Of a stretch of DNA of 64,000 nt, positions 42,201 through 50,781 are shown one piece after another (positions within the stretch are counted from its first letter, which is position 1; the number at the start of each line of letters is the position of its first letter). The notes under the pieces are model-generated. The model ran no database searches. It saw nothing but the letters and a program-made list of their open reading frames with translations, and was not told the DNA's origin. The stretch covers positions 62,001 through 126,000 of the forward strand of contig JAZNGM010000025.1 in the NCBI GenBank assembly GCA_045576455.1, in the 5' to 3' direction. Source of the stretch: RGIG4034 sp045576455 (GTDB lineage Bacteria > Bacillota > Clostridia > Lachnospirales > Lachnospiraceae). Position numbers and translations under genes: made by a program.

Positions 42201-42645
42201 ATGGAAGGATTACAAAGCTTTTTTTACTAAAAAAGAGAACTATATTATTATTGTAATTGTCGGTATTTTGCTGTTTGTATTGGCGATTCCGAAAAGCGGG
42301 ACTAAGCGGGAGAGTATTTCGGGAAATACAAACAATAAATCCCAAAATAACAACGGCGGCTTGCAAGGTCTGTTTACGGACAGTAGTTTTACGGGTGATG
42401 AAGAAACATATTTATATGAGTGTGAACAAAAACTCGCGCTGTTACTTAATAGTGTTGAGGGAATAGGAACCACACATGTAATGGTAACAAGAAAGAATGG
42501 TACAAAAGATAGTGTGGAGGGTATTGTAGTTGTGGCAAGCGGTGCAGACAATGATGATGTAAAAATGTCAGTTACAAAGATAGTACAGGCATTATTTAGT
42601 ATTGAAGCACATAAGATAAAAGTAGTTAAGATGAAATCTGATTAG
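42193..42645 (+). CDS. spoIIIAG: Stage III sporulation protein AG
   Basis: The 150-residue protein has one membrane helix (about 17-32) and a ring-building domain (about 75-150), seen in EGIGTTHVMVT and GIVVVASGADND. SpoIIIAG forms a large ring in the intermembrane space of the forespore channel. The linker (35-65) is rich in Asn and Gly. Confidence 0.92.
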   Translation: MSKWKDYKAFFTKKENYIIIVIVGILLFVLAIPKSGTKRESISGNTNNKSQNNNGGLQGLFTDSSFTGDEETYLYECEQKLALLLNSVEGIGTTHVMVTRKNGTKDSVEGIVVVASGADNDDVKMSVTKIVQALFSIEAHKIKVVKMKSD

Positions 42646-42660
42646 AAATGAGGGAAGCAT

Positions 42661-43383
42661 GTGAAAAAAATACTTAAAAGAAATCAAATCTTAATTACCG
42701 CCCTCGCCCTGATGATTGCGGTGGCAGGATATCTGCATTTTGCATCGGATACGGATGACTTGGATGTGGCTTCAAATGAGAATGAAGGTGAGTTGAGTTA
42801 TGATATAACCTCAGATGATATTGATGTATGGATGGAAAATACGGATATTGACAGTCTGGATGAGGATGCGGTTATTACGCAGGATTACATAACGGAAGAT
42901 ACTTTTTCTGATGTAAGTGATATAAGTGATACAACCGGGGAAGGCATTGAGGGGGAAACGGCATATTACGAGGATGAATACACGGTAGATACTATTCCGG
43001 GAGAAGCGGTTTTTACCTCGAATGCCAATATTAATACTTTTTCGGGGGCAAAGCTTTTAAAAGAACAGACGAGAGCGAAAAATAAGGAGCTTTTACTCGA
43101 TATTATTAATAATGGTAATATTGATGAGGGACAGAAAGCGGCAGCTATTGATAATATGATTGCCCTTACGGATATTGCGGAAAAAGAAACAGCGGCAGAA
43201 ATTCTTTTAGATGCAAAAGGCTTTGGCGATGCGGTGGTAAGTATAAGTGATACGAGTGTGGATGTATTTGTATATGCATTGGAACTTACCGATGCACAGC
43301 GTGCCCAGATAGAAGATATCGTAAAAAGAAAAACAGGGGTTGATGGCAGCAAGGTTGTAATAACTGCTGTGGATACCGAATAA
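42661..43383 (+). CDS. spoIIIAH: Stage III sporulation protein AH
   Basis: The 240-residue protein begins at GTG with GAGGGAAG upstream. It has one N-terminal helix (RNQILITALALMIAVAGYL), a long acidic linker (about 30-125) and the C-terminal ring-building domain (about 130-240), which binds SpoIIQ from the forespore side. The acidic linker is longer than in Bacillus. It is the last gene of the sigma-E operon. Confidence 0.92.
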   Translation: MKKILKRNQILITALALMIAVAGYLHFASDTDDLDVASNENEGELSYDITSDDIDVWMENTDIDSLDEDAVITQDYITEDTFSDVSDISDTTGEGIEGETAYYEDEYTVDTIPGEAVFTSNANINTFSGAKLLKEQTRAKNKELLLDIINNGNIDEGQKAAAIDNMIALTDIAEKETAAEILLDAKGFGDAVVSISDTSVDVFVYALELTDAQRAQIEDIVKRKTGVDGSKVVITAVDTE

Positions 43384-43421
43384 TATTATCTTGAGATTTA
43401 AGGTATATTAAAGGATAAAAA

Positions 43422-43432
43422 TGTGGTATAAT
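43422..43432 (+). promoter_or_regulatory. Extended -10 promoter of deoB
   Basis: TGTGG precedes TATAAT (43427-43432); the first 15 bases around it match the promoter at 5540. The ATG of deoB follows 25 bases after the -10. Confidence 0.65.
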
Positions 43433-43457
43433 TTACTAATGACAGGAGGTTATCATA

Positions 43458-44609
43458 ATGAAGAGAATATTTCTTATCGTACTTGATAGTTTTGGAATCG
43501 GAGAACTGGAGGATGCAGGTAAGTATGGGGATTCGGGAACGAATACATTACTTTCTGTTTCGTCCAGTTCATTTTTTGCCATGCCCAATATGAAAAAACT
43601 GGGCCTTTTTAATATAGATGGAGTGGATTACCTTGAAGATGAATTACAGCCATCAGGAGCTTATGCCAGAATGAAAGAAGCTTCTGCCGGTAAGGATACG
43701 ACCATAGGACATTGGGAAATAGCGGGAATGATATCGGAAAAACCGCTCCCGACATATCCCAACGGGTTCCCTAAGGAAGTGATTGAAGCACTGGAAAAAG
43801 CTACGCAAAGGGGAATTTTGTGTAATCTGCCGTATTCGGGAACCAAGGTAATAGAAGATTACGGTGAAGAGCATATGAAGACCGGTAAGCTGATAGTATA
43901 TACCTCAGCCGACAGTGTGCTACAGATTGCCGCACATGAAGATATTGTACCGGTGGAACAATTGTATGAATACTGTAAGATGGCAAGAAAAATCCTGGTG
44001 GGTGAACACGGTGTCGGAAGGGTTATTGCACGTCCTTTTATCGGTACAAAGGGTGCTTTTGAAAGAACGAGCCGCAGACATGATTATTCGCTGGTGCCGC
44101 CTAAGGATACCGTACTGGATGTCTTAAAAGCACAGGGTAAGGATGTGATAGCCATAGGTAAGATTAACGATATCTTTGCAGGAAAAGGTATAACGGAATA
44201 TACTTACACAGGTTCGAATGCAGAGGGTATTGAGAAGACATTAGCCTATCTTTCAAAAGATTTTGATGGTTTGTGTTTTGTGAATTTGGTGGATTATGAC
44301 ATGCTTTACGGACACAGAAGGGATATTGACGGCTACGCTAAAGCTTTAAAGTATTTTGATGATAAGTTGCCGGAAATATTATGTAAACTTAGAGACGATG
44401 ATGTGTTAATGATTACTGCCGACCACGGATGTGATCCGGGCTATAGTAAAACAACAGACCATACCAGGGAATATACACCATTACTTATATACGGAAAAAA
44501 TATTGAAGCGGGAAATCTCGGAACGAAGGATAGTTTTGCGGATATTGCGGCAACCATCCAGGAGTATTTCGGTATACCTGTAAAAACAGATGGAAAAAGC
44601 CTTCTTTAA
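43458..44609 (+). CDS. deoB: Phosphopentomutase
   Basis: The 383-residue enzyme converts (deoxy)ribose 1-phosphate to the 5-phosphate in nucleoside salvage. It has the alkaline-phosphatase-fold motifs VLDSFGIGE (metal Asp), GKDTTIGHWE (catalytic Thr), and TADHGCDPGYSKTTDHTRE with the late metal ligands. AGGAGG lies before the ATG. It is apparently transcribed alone. Confidence 0.96.
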   Translation: MKRIFLIVLDSFGIGELEDAGKYGDSGTNTLLSVSSSSFFAMPNMKKLGLFNIDGVDYLEDELQPSGAYARMKEASAGKDTTIGHWEIAGMISEKPLPTYPNGFPKEVIEALEKATQRGILCNLPYSGTKVIEDYGEEHMKTGKLIVYTSADSVLQIAAHEDIVPVEQLYEYCKMARKILVGEHGVGRVIARPFIGTKGAFERTSRRHDYSLVPPKDTVLDVLKAQGKDVIAIGKINDIFAGKGITEYTYTGSNAEGIEKTLAYLSKDFDGLCFVNLVDYDMLYGHRRDIDGYAKALKYFDDKLPEILCKLRDDDVLMITADHGCDPGYSKTTDHTREYTPLLIYGKNIEAGNLGTKDSFADIAATIQEYFGIPVKTDGKSLL

Positions 44610-44664
44610 GCGAAAAGTAATACTTTCTTACACCGTAAAATAAATGGTGCATTATCAGGGAAAT

Positions 44665-44675
44665 TGTGGTACTAT
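44665..44675 (+). promoter_or_regulatory. Extended -10-type promoter of prfC
   Basis: TGTGG precedes TACTAT (44670-44675). A small inverted repeat TATCTT/AAGATA (44673-44691) overlaps the expected transcript start and could be an operator. Confidence 0.45.
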
Positions 44676-44726
44676 CTTTTGGGATAAGATAAGTATGAAT
44701 ATTCATTATTTTTGGAGGAACAGATT

Positions 44727-46319
44727 TTGGGTAAGTATGATAAAGAGATAAACAGAAGAAGGACTTTTGCCATTATCTCACACCCGGATGCGGGAAAGAC
44801 AACATTAACGGAAAAATTTCTTCTTTACGGCGGTGCCATTAACCTTGCCGGAAGTGTTAAGGGTAAAGCAACGGCAAGACATGCGGTTTCTGACTGGATG
44901 GAAATAGAGAAGGAAAGAGGTATTTCTGTTACTTCATCCGTTTTACAGTTTGAGTATGATAATTTTTGCATAAATATATTGGATACACCGGGACATCAGG
45001 ATTTCTCGGAAGACACTTACCGTACGCTGATGGCAGCAGATTCTGCGGTAATGGTAATTGATGCGTCAAAAGGTGTAGAAGCGCAGACAAGAAAGCTGTT
45101 TAAAGTATGTGTAATGCGTAAGATCCCTATTTTTACTTTTATTAATAAGCTTGACAGGGATGCTAACGATACTTTTGACCTCCTTGATGAAATTGAAAAA
45201 GAGCTTGGCATAGCTACCTGTCCAATCAACTGGCCGATAGGTTCCGGTAAGGAATTTAAAGGAGTATATGACCGTGAAAGTAAGAAAGTGATCACATTCT
45301 CCGATACGCAGAAAGGAACAAAAGAAGGAACAACCTTTGAATTTGAGCTTTCGGATGAAGAAAATGCATTAAAGTATGTAGGAGAAACTGCCAGAGAGAA
45401 ACTGGAAGGTGAAATAGAGCTTTTGGATGGTGCCAGTGCGGAGTTTGATCTTGAACTGGTACAGAGTGGTGATTTGACACCGGTATTTTTTGGTTCGGCA
45501 TTAACAAACTTTGGTGTGGAAATCTTTTTAAAGAATTTCCTTAAGATGACGACGCCGCCGCTTCCGCGTAAGGCAGATATCGGTATGATTGAACCTGCGG
45601 AAAATGAATTTTCGGCATTTGTATTTAAAATTCAGGCAAATATGAATAAAGCACACCGTGACCGAATCGCATTTATGCGTATTTGTTCCGGAAGATTTGA
45701 TGCCGGTATGGAAGTTAAGCATATACAGGGTAATAAGGTTATGCGTCTTTCACAGCCGCAGCAGATTATGGCGGATGAGAGAAAGATTTTGGATGAAGCA
45801 TATGCCGGTGATATTATCGGTGTTTTTGATCCGGGTATCTTTTCTATCGGGGATACTATCTGTATGCCGAAGGAAAAATTCCAATATGAAGGAATTCCTA
45901 CTTTTGCACCTGAGCATTTTGCGAGAGTGCGCCAGATAGATACCATGAAACGTAAGCAGTTTGTGAAAGGAATTACACAGATTGCACAGGAAGGTGCAAT
46001 CCAGATATTCCAGGAGCTTGCAACCGGTATGGAAGAAATTATTGTAGGTGTTGTAGGTGTTCTTCAGTTTGAAGTTTTAAAATACAGACTTGAGAATGAA
46101 TACAATGTCGAGATCAAACTGGAGCCGCTTCCGTATGAACATATCCGTTGGATTGAAAACAAAGATATTGATGTTTCAAAGATTTCCGGAACTTCGGATA
46201 TGAAAAAGATTAAAGATTTAAAAGGAAATCCGTTACTTTTGTTTATCAATGCATGGAGTATCGGTATGACGCTCGATCGTAATAAAGACTTAGTGTTATC
46301 AGAGTTTGGAAGAGAGTAA
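44727..46319 (+). CDS. prfC: Peptide chain release factor 3
   Basis: The translational GTPase removes RF1/RF2 from the ribosome after termination. I choose TTG 44727 as start because GGAGG (44714-44718) is 8 bases upstream; an in-frame TTG at 44712 overlaps that site. The 530-residue product starts MGKYDKEINRRRTF and has G1 HPDAGKTT, DTPGHQDFSEDTYR, NKLD, and the RF3-specific C-terminal domains. An earlier methionine start is not available. Confidence 0.95.
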   Translation: MGKYDKEINRRRTFAIISHPDAGKTTLTEKFLLYGGAINLAGSVKGKATARHAVSDWMEIEKERGISVTSSVLQFEYDNFCINILDTPGHQDFSEDTYRTLMAADSAVMVIDASKGVEAQTRKLFKVCVMRKIPIFTFINKLDRDANDTFDLLDEIEKELGIATCPINWPIGSGKEFKGVYDRESKKVITFSDTQKGTKEGTTFEFELSDEENALKYVGETAREKLEGEIELLDGASAEFDLELVQSGDLTPVFFGSALTNFGVEIFLKNFLKMTTPPLPRKADIGMIEPAENEFSAFVFKIQANMNKAHRDRIAFMRICSGRFDAGMEVKHIQGNKVMRLSQPQQIMADERKILDEAYAGDIIGVFDPGIFSIGDTICMPKEKFQYEGIPTFAPEHFARVRQIDTMKRKQFVKGITQIAQEGAIQIFQELATGMEEIIVGVVGVLQFEVLKYRLENEYNVEIKLEPLPYEHIRWIENKDIDVSKISGTSDMKKIKDLKGNPLLLFINAWSIGMTLDRNKDLVLSEFGRE

Positions 46320-46321
46320 AA

Positions 46322-47473
46322 ATGAAATCAAAGATAAACTGGTTTAAGGTTATTACAGTTTTTTTAAGCTTATTAACGATAGTAGTGGTTATTCTTCTTT
46401 ATTTTGCCATGAAAGACAGATGGAAAGATGAAGCTGCCGGCTATACGGTAACAGAAGAAGAGTTCCGGTTACATGAGGCAGAGGGAAGATATTACTACAG
46501 CCAATTGTCAGAAGATGAAAAACGGTTGTATATTGAAATCCTGGGGATAATAAAGGGATGCATGTCGGATGTTGTTGTTTCGACCAAGGACCCTGAGCTC
46601 TTACAGAAAATATGTATTTACGTGGAATGTGATTATCCGGATATCTTTTATACCGATGGTTTTTCTTACAAAAACTCTTATAAGGGTGGTGTCCTTAAAA
46701 ATATCACCCTGGTTCCGAAATATACAATGGAAAAAAGTGAAATAGAAGAAAAACAGGAAAAAATAAGACTTTGTGTAAACAAATGTTTACAAGGTATTTC
46801 CAAAGATGCATCTGATTACGAAAAGGCAAAATATGTATACGATTACATTATAAATAATACCCGGTATGTGGAAAATTGTGCGTATAATCAGAATATATGC
46901 TCGGTTTTCCTAAACGGTGAAAGTGTTTGTCAGGGATATGCCAAGGCGACGCAGTATCTTTTGAATGAACTTGGAATAGAGGCTACTATTGTGTCGGGCT
47001 ACAGCTTAAAGGATGCACAGCCCCATGCATGGAATTTACTTTCCCTGGACGGGTTATATTATTATCTGGATGCCACATGGGGAGACGGACTTAATGCAGA
47101 CGCCGGAGCAGATGATGTGATGGCGGTTTCATATGACTTTTTGAATTTTACTACGGAAGATTTAAATAATTATATGAAGGTGGATGAAGTGGTAAGTTTG
47201 CCGGTGTGTGACAGTATGGAACACAATTATTATGTGGAAAACGGAAACTATTTTACATCGGTAGATGAAAAACAGCTTGCAGAAATGTTTGACAAAGCTT
47301 ATGAAGACGGACTTATAAAAGTTACTTTTAAATGTGCCGATAAAACCGTTTATGATAAGATGCTTACTTATTTACTGACGGAAGAGAACATTTTTAATTT
47401 CCTTAAAGATAAGTCAACCATTACTTACATAAAAAGTGAGGAGATGAGGACGGTTTCTTTTATGATGCAGTAG
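46322..47473 (+). CDS. Membrane-anchored transglutaminase-like protein
   Basis: The 383-residue protein has one N-terminal membrane helix (about 9-28) and an extracellular transglutaminase-like core (about 165-260). The Cys-His-Asp triad is visible: Cys in GESVCQGYAKA, His in AQPHAWNLL and Asp in YYLDATWGD. The family includes proteases and crosslinking enzymes; the true reaction is not known. It starts 2 bases after prfC ends, so it is probably co-transcribed, without an obvious functional link. About 100 C-terminal residues have no motif I recognise. Confidence 0.82.
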   Translation: MKSKINWFKVITVFLSLLTIVVVILLYFAMKDRWKDEAAGYTVTEEEFRLHEAEGRYYYSQLSEDEKRLYIEILGIIKGCMSDVVVSTKDPELLQKICIYVECDYPDIFYTDGFSYKNSYKGGVLKNITLVPKYTMEKSEIEEKQEKIRLCVNKCLQGISKDASDYEKAKYVYDYIINNTRYVENCAYNQNICSVFLNGESVCQGYAKATQYLLNELGIEATIVSGYSLKDAQPHAWNLLSLDGLYYYLDATWGDGLNADAGADDVMAVSYDFLNFTTEDLNNYMKVDEVVSLPVCDSMEHNYYVENGNYFTSVDEKQLAEMFDKAYEDGLIKVTFKCADKTVYDKMLTYLLTEENIFNFLKDKSTITYIKSEEMRTVSFMMQ

Positions 47474-47513
47474 GAAGAAAAACGCATAAGTACTAGGCAA
47501 AGTCCTTATGTTT

Positions 47514-47522
47514 TGTTATAAT
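47514..47522 (+). promoter_or_regulatory. Extended -10 promoter of the Asp23-family gene
   Basis: TGT directly precedes a perfect TATAAT (47517-47522), 27 bases before the ATG; no clear -35 box. Confidence 0.6.
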
Positions 47523-47548
47523 ATATTAGAAAAAAAGGAGGAACACCT

Positions 47549-47935
47549 ATGGATAGAGGATATGATAATAAGGTAACTAATGAGCGTGAAAATGAAAATA
47601 TCGGTGTAGTCCAGATCGCTGATGATGTAGTTGCCATGATAGCATCTCTTGCCGCAATGGAAATCAATGGTGTGGCATCACTTGTCGGAAATATGTCTAA
47701 TGAACTTATGCAGAAAGTTGGAGTGAAGAACCTGACGAAAGGTGTAAAAGTTGATTTATACGGCAGAAACGTAAAGGTTGACCTCACACTTAAAATGGAA
47801 TACGGATTTAATATACCGTCTACTTGTGGTAAGGTTCAGGAAAAAGTTAAGAGTGCAATAGAAAACATGACCGGATTAAAGGTTGTGGATGTTAATGTAC
47901 GTATTGCAGGAATTAATATGCCAAAGGCAAAATAA
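47549..47935 (+). CDS. Asp23/Gls24 family envelope stress protein
   Basis: The 128-residue protein has the family core: VVQIADDVVAMIASLAAMEINGVASL is represented by IADDVVAMIASLAA, followed by GVKVDLYGRNVKVDL and a KVQEKVKSAIENMTGL helix. Asp23-family proteins sit at the inner face of the membrane and relate to envelope stress. The gene precedes nusB, a frequent arrangement in Clostridia, but a terminator separates the two. Confidence 0.9.
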   Translation: MDRGYDNKVTNERENENIGVVQIADDVVAMIASLAAMEINGVASLVGNMSNELMQKVGVKNLTKGVKVDLYGRNVKVDLTLKMEYGFNIPSTCGKVQEKVKSAIENMTGLKVVDVNVRIAGINMPKAK

Positions 47936-47941
47936 ATGCTG

Positions 47942-47989
47942 ACGCAAGCAGTAAATCTTGTTGAATAACAGGGATGCTTGCGTTTTTTT
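47942..47989 (+). terminator. Terminator after the Asp23-family gene
   Basis: ACGCAAGCA and TGCTTGCGT form a perfect 9-bp stem around a 24-base loop, followed by six more T. Confidence 0.85.
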
Positions 47990-48013
47990 AAGACCGGATA
48001 GGAGTATAATCAA

Positions 48014-48430
48014 ATGGGAAGAAGAGAAAGCAGAGAGGAAATATTCCGCCTGTTATTCAGAGTTGAATTTAACAGTGTTGAAGAAATGCCTCAACAGATG
48101 GCCTTATTTTTTGAAGATATGGATGAAAACGATATCAGCAAGGCTTTAAGTGATAAGGACAGAAAGTACATAACGGATAAATACGAAAATGTCATGAGTC
48201 ATCTTGATGAGATTGATGAGGCAATAAATAAAACGGCGGAAGGCTGGGATACTAAGAGAATGGGAAAGGTAGACCTTACTATTATCCGTCTTGCTGTTTA
48301 TGAGATTATGTTTGATGAGGATATCCCGACCAGCGTGGCAATCAATGAAGCAGTAGAAATTGCCAAGAAATACGGACAGGACGAATCCTCAGGATTTGTT
48401 AACGGAATTTTGGCAAAATTTGCAAAATAG
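48014..48430 (+). CDS. nusB: Transcription antitermination protein NusB
   Basis: The 138-residue all-helical protein begins with the typical RRESREEIFRLLFRVEF and has the conserved DLTIIRLAVYEIMFDEDIPTSVAINEAVEIAKKYG region, represented by RLAVYEIM and NEAVEIAKKYG. NusB with S10 binds boxA of rRNA operons. A ribosome-binding GGAG lies before the ATG. It starts the nusB-xseA-xseB-ispA-dxs-tlyA-nadK-argR-recN run. Confidence 0.95.
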   Translation: MGRRESREEIFRLLFRVEFNSVEEMPQQMALFFEDMDENDISKALSDKDRKYITDKYENVMSHLDEIDEAINKTAEGWDTKRMGKVDLTIIRLAVYEIMFDEDIPTSVAINEAVEIAKKYGQDESSGFVNGILAKFAK

Positions 48431-48440
48431 AGGTGAGGGC

Positions 48441-49664
48441 ATGTTACGGAAGAATGTCTATACAGTAGGACAACTCAATAATTATATTCGTAGCATGTTT
48501 ACGCAGGATTATTTATTAAATTCCATTTGTGTACAGGGAGAGGTAAGTAATCTTAAATACCATTCGACGGGACACATTTATTTTACGTTAAAGGATCAAG
48601 CCGGCACAATTGCCTGCATTATGTTTGCAGGGAACCGTTCCGGTCTTTCTTTCCGTATGGAGGAAGGAATGGAAATCATTGTTTCCGGTAACGTAGATGT
48701 ATATGAAAGAGACGGAAAATACCAGCTTTATGCCAAGAAGATATTTCTTTCGGGCAACGGTCTTTTGAACGAAAGATTTGAACTGTTAAAAAAGAAGCTT
48801 TCGGAAATGGGAATGTTTGCTCCGGAATACAAGCGTATAATTCCTAAGTATATTAAGACTTTAGGCGTGGTAACTGCACCAACCGGTGCTGCGGTACGGG
48901 ATATTATCCAGATTACAAAGAGAAGAAATCCTTATGTGAGAATCATATTGTATCCAGCCATAGTACAGGGGGAAAATGCCGTAGCAAGTATTGTAAAAGG
49001 AATCAGACTGCTTGATAGGGATGATGTGGACGTCATTATTGTAGGAAGAGGCGGTGGCTCAATAGAAGATCTTTGGGCATTTAATGAAGAAGAAGTGGCA
49101 GAAGCCGTATTTAATTGTAATACGCCGGTTATTTCTGCCGTCGGTCATGAAACGGATATCACGATATGTGATTATGTTGCAGATTTAAGGGCACCGACGC
49201 CTTCCGCTGCGGCAGAAATTGCCGTATTTGAAATGGAATCGTACAGCAATATGCTGTTAAGTTATAAAGAAGCACTGAAAAAAAGCATGCTTTCAATTAC
49301 CGATAAAAGAAAAGCGGTGACGGAACGGTACCGGCTGAAGCTTAGAAACCAGAGCCCGTCATTTAAGCTTAAGGAAAACAAGATGCACCTTATCAGAATG
49401 GAAGAGGATTTATCGCGGTGTATGGAGGACAAGATAATGTCCCGCAAAAACCGGCTGAACCTGTTAATCAGTGAATTGAAAGGTTTGTCGCCTCTTGATA
49501 AATTAAACCAGGGTTACTGTTTCCTGGAAAACGGACAAGGCAAGGTTATTGCGGATATAGAGAAAGTAAATATCGGTGATAATCTCGTTATTTCCGTGAA
49601 AAATGGTGAAATTGGCGCAGTCGTAAACAGTAAAAAAGAAATCGGGAGAATGCAGTATGAGTAA
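48441..49664 (+). CDS. xseA: Exodeoxyribonuclease VII large subunit
   Basis: The 407-residue protein (ATG 48441, preceded by GAGGTGAGG) has an N-terminal OB fold with CVQGEVSNLKYHSTGHIYF in part, a catalytic core with GVVTAPTGAAVRDI and GRGGGSIEDLWAFN, and a C-terminal coiled-coil. It acts with XseB on single-stranded DNA ends. It overlaps xseB by 8 bases. Confidence 0.95.
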   Translation: MLRKNVYTVGQLNNYIRSMFTQDYLLNSICVQGEVSNLKYHSTGHIYFTLKDQAGTIACIMFAGNRSGLSFRMEEGMEIIVSGNVDVYERDGKYQLYAKKIFLSGNGLLNERFELLKKKLSEMGMFAPEYKRIIPKYIKTLGVVTAPTGAAVRDIIQITKRRNPYVRIILYPAIVQGENAVASIVKGIRLLDRDDVDVIIVGRGGGSIEDLWAFNEEEVAEAVFNCNTPVISAVGHETDITICDYVADLRAPTPSAAAEIAVFEMESYSNMLLSYKEALKKSMLSITDKRKAVTERYRLKLRNQSPSFKLKENKMHLIRMEEDLSRCMEDKIMSRKNRLNLLISELKGLSPLDKLNQGYCFLENGQGKVIADIEKVNIGDNLVISVKNGEIGAVVNSKKEIGRMQYE

Positions 49665-49890
49665 GAAGGCTACAGATACAACAGATAATAAAATGACCGT
49701 TGAACAGGCTTTTGACCTTTTGGAAGAAAAACTTACAAGGTTAGAACAGGAAGACATCAGCCTTGAAGAGTCATTTGCAGTGTATAAAGAAGGTATGGAC
49801 CTTGTTAAGTATTGCTCAGACAGCATTAATGAAATAGAGCAAAAAGTTTTGAAAATGAATGAAGATGGAGAACTGGATGAATTCTTTTAA
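49657..49890 (+). CDS. xseB: Exodeoxyribonuclease VII small subunit
   Basis: The 77-residue protein is of the usual length, with the two-helix pattern EQAFDLLEEKLTRLEQEDISLEESF and YKEGMDLVKYC, represented by DLLEEKLTRLEQEDISLEE. Its ATG overlaps xseA and its end overlaps ispA, so the three are coupled. Confidence 0.94.
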   Translation: MSKKATDTTDNKMTVEQAFDLLEEKLTRLEQEDISLEESFAVYKEGMDLVKYCSDSINEIEQKVLKMNEDGELDEFF

Positions 49891-50770
49891 TGAAATCTTA
49901 GCAGATAAAGTGAATCAGGTAGAGAATATAATTTCGAAGTATTATCCCCAAGAGACCGGATATCAGAAAACGGTTTTAGAGGCAATGAACTACAGTATAA
50001 AAGCCGGCGGAAAAAGACTTCGTCCCATGCTTATGCTGGAAGCTTACCGCCTGTTTAAGGGGGAAGGAAACCTTGTAGAGCCTTTTATGGCAGCAATCGA
50101 AATGATTCATACATATTCGTTAGTGCATGATGACCTTCCGGCAATGGATAATGACGAGTACAGACGCGGAATGAAAACAACGCATGTGGTATACGGGGAA
50201 GGGATGGCTGTACTTGCCGGTGATGCACTTTTAAATTATGCGTATGAAACGGCACTAAAAGCGTATGATATAGAAAAAAGCGATAATATTATTCCGGCAC
50301 TTAGAGTGCTTTCCGATAAAGCGGGTATTTTCGGAATGGTAGGCGGTCAGGCAGTAGACGTAGAAGCCGAGAAAAAAGAATTGGTTCTTAGGGAAGAAGA
50401 ACTTTTGTTTATTCATGAGAAAAAAACTTCCGCACTTATTCAGGCATCCCTTATGGTAGGAGCCATTCTTGCCGGTGCAAGTCAAGCAGATGTTAGTAAG
50501 ATGGAGCTTGTCGGTAAGTATTTGGGATTGGCTTTCCAGATACAGGATGACATTTTGGATGTAACCGGTACGCTTCAGGAACTTGGAAAACCTATCGGCA
50601 GTGATGAAAAGAATAATAAGGTAACCTATGTTACATTGAACGGTCTTCAAAAGGCTAAACAGGATGTGGAAGAATTGTCGATGAAAGCGGTTTCGCTTAT
50701 TAATGAATTTGATGGTGAGAAAACCTTTTTACAGGATTTGTTTGTATATATGATATCCCGTAAAAAGTAG
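49877..50770 (+). CDS. ispA: Farnesyl diphosphate synthase
   Basis: The ATG at 49877, with GGAG 6 bases before, gives 297 residues; an in-frame ATG at 49859 is deeper inside xseB. Both Asp-rich motifs are present: LVHDDLPAMDND (about 80-91) and FQIQDDILDVTG (about 218-229). The enzyme makes C15 farnesyl diphosphate, the substrate of UppS encoded at 12735. It precedes dxs, another isoprenoid gene. Confidence 0.95.
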   Translation: MNSFNEILADKVNQVENIISKYYPQETGYQKTVLEAMNYSIKAGGKRLRPMLMLEAYRLFKGEGNLVEPFMAAIEMIHTYSLVHDDLPAMDNDEYRRGMKTTHVVYGEGMAVLAGDALLNYAYETALKAYDIEKSDNIIPALRVLSDKAGIFGMVGGQAVDVEAEKKELVLREEELLFIHEKKTSALIQASLMVGAILAGASQADVSKMELVGKYLGLAFQIQDDILDVTGTLQELGKPIGSDEKNNKVTYVTLNGLQKAKQDVEELSMKAVSLINEFDGEKTFLQDLFVYMISRKK

Positions 50771-50781
50771 GAGGTAACACT

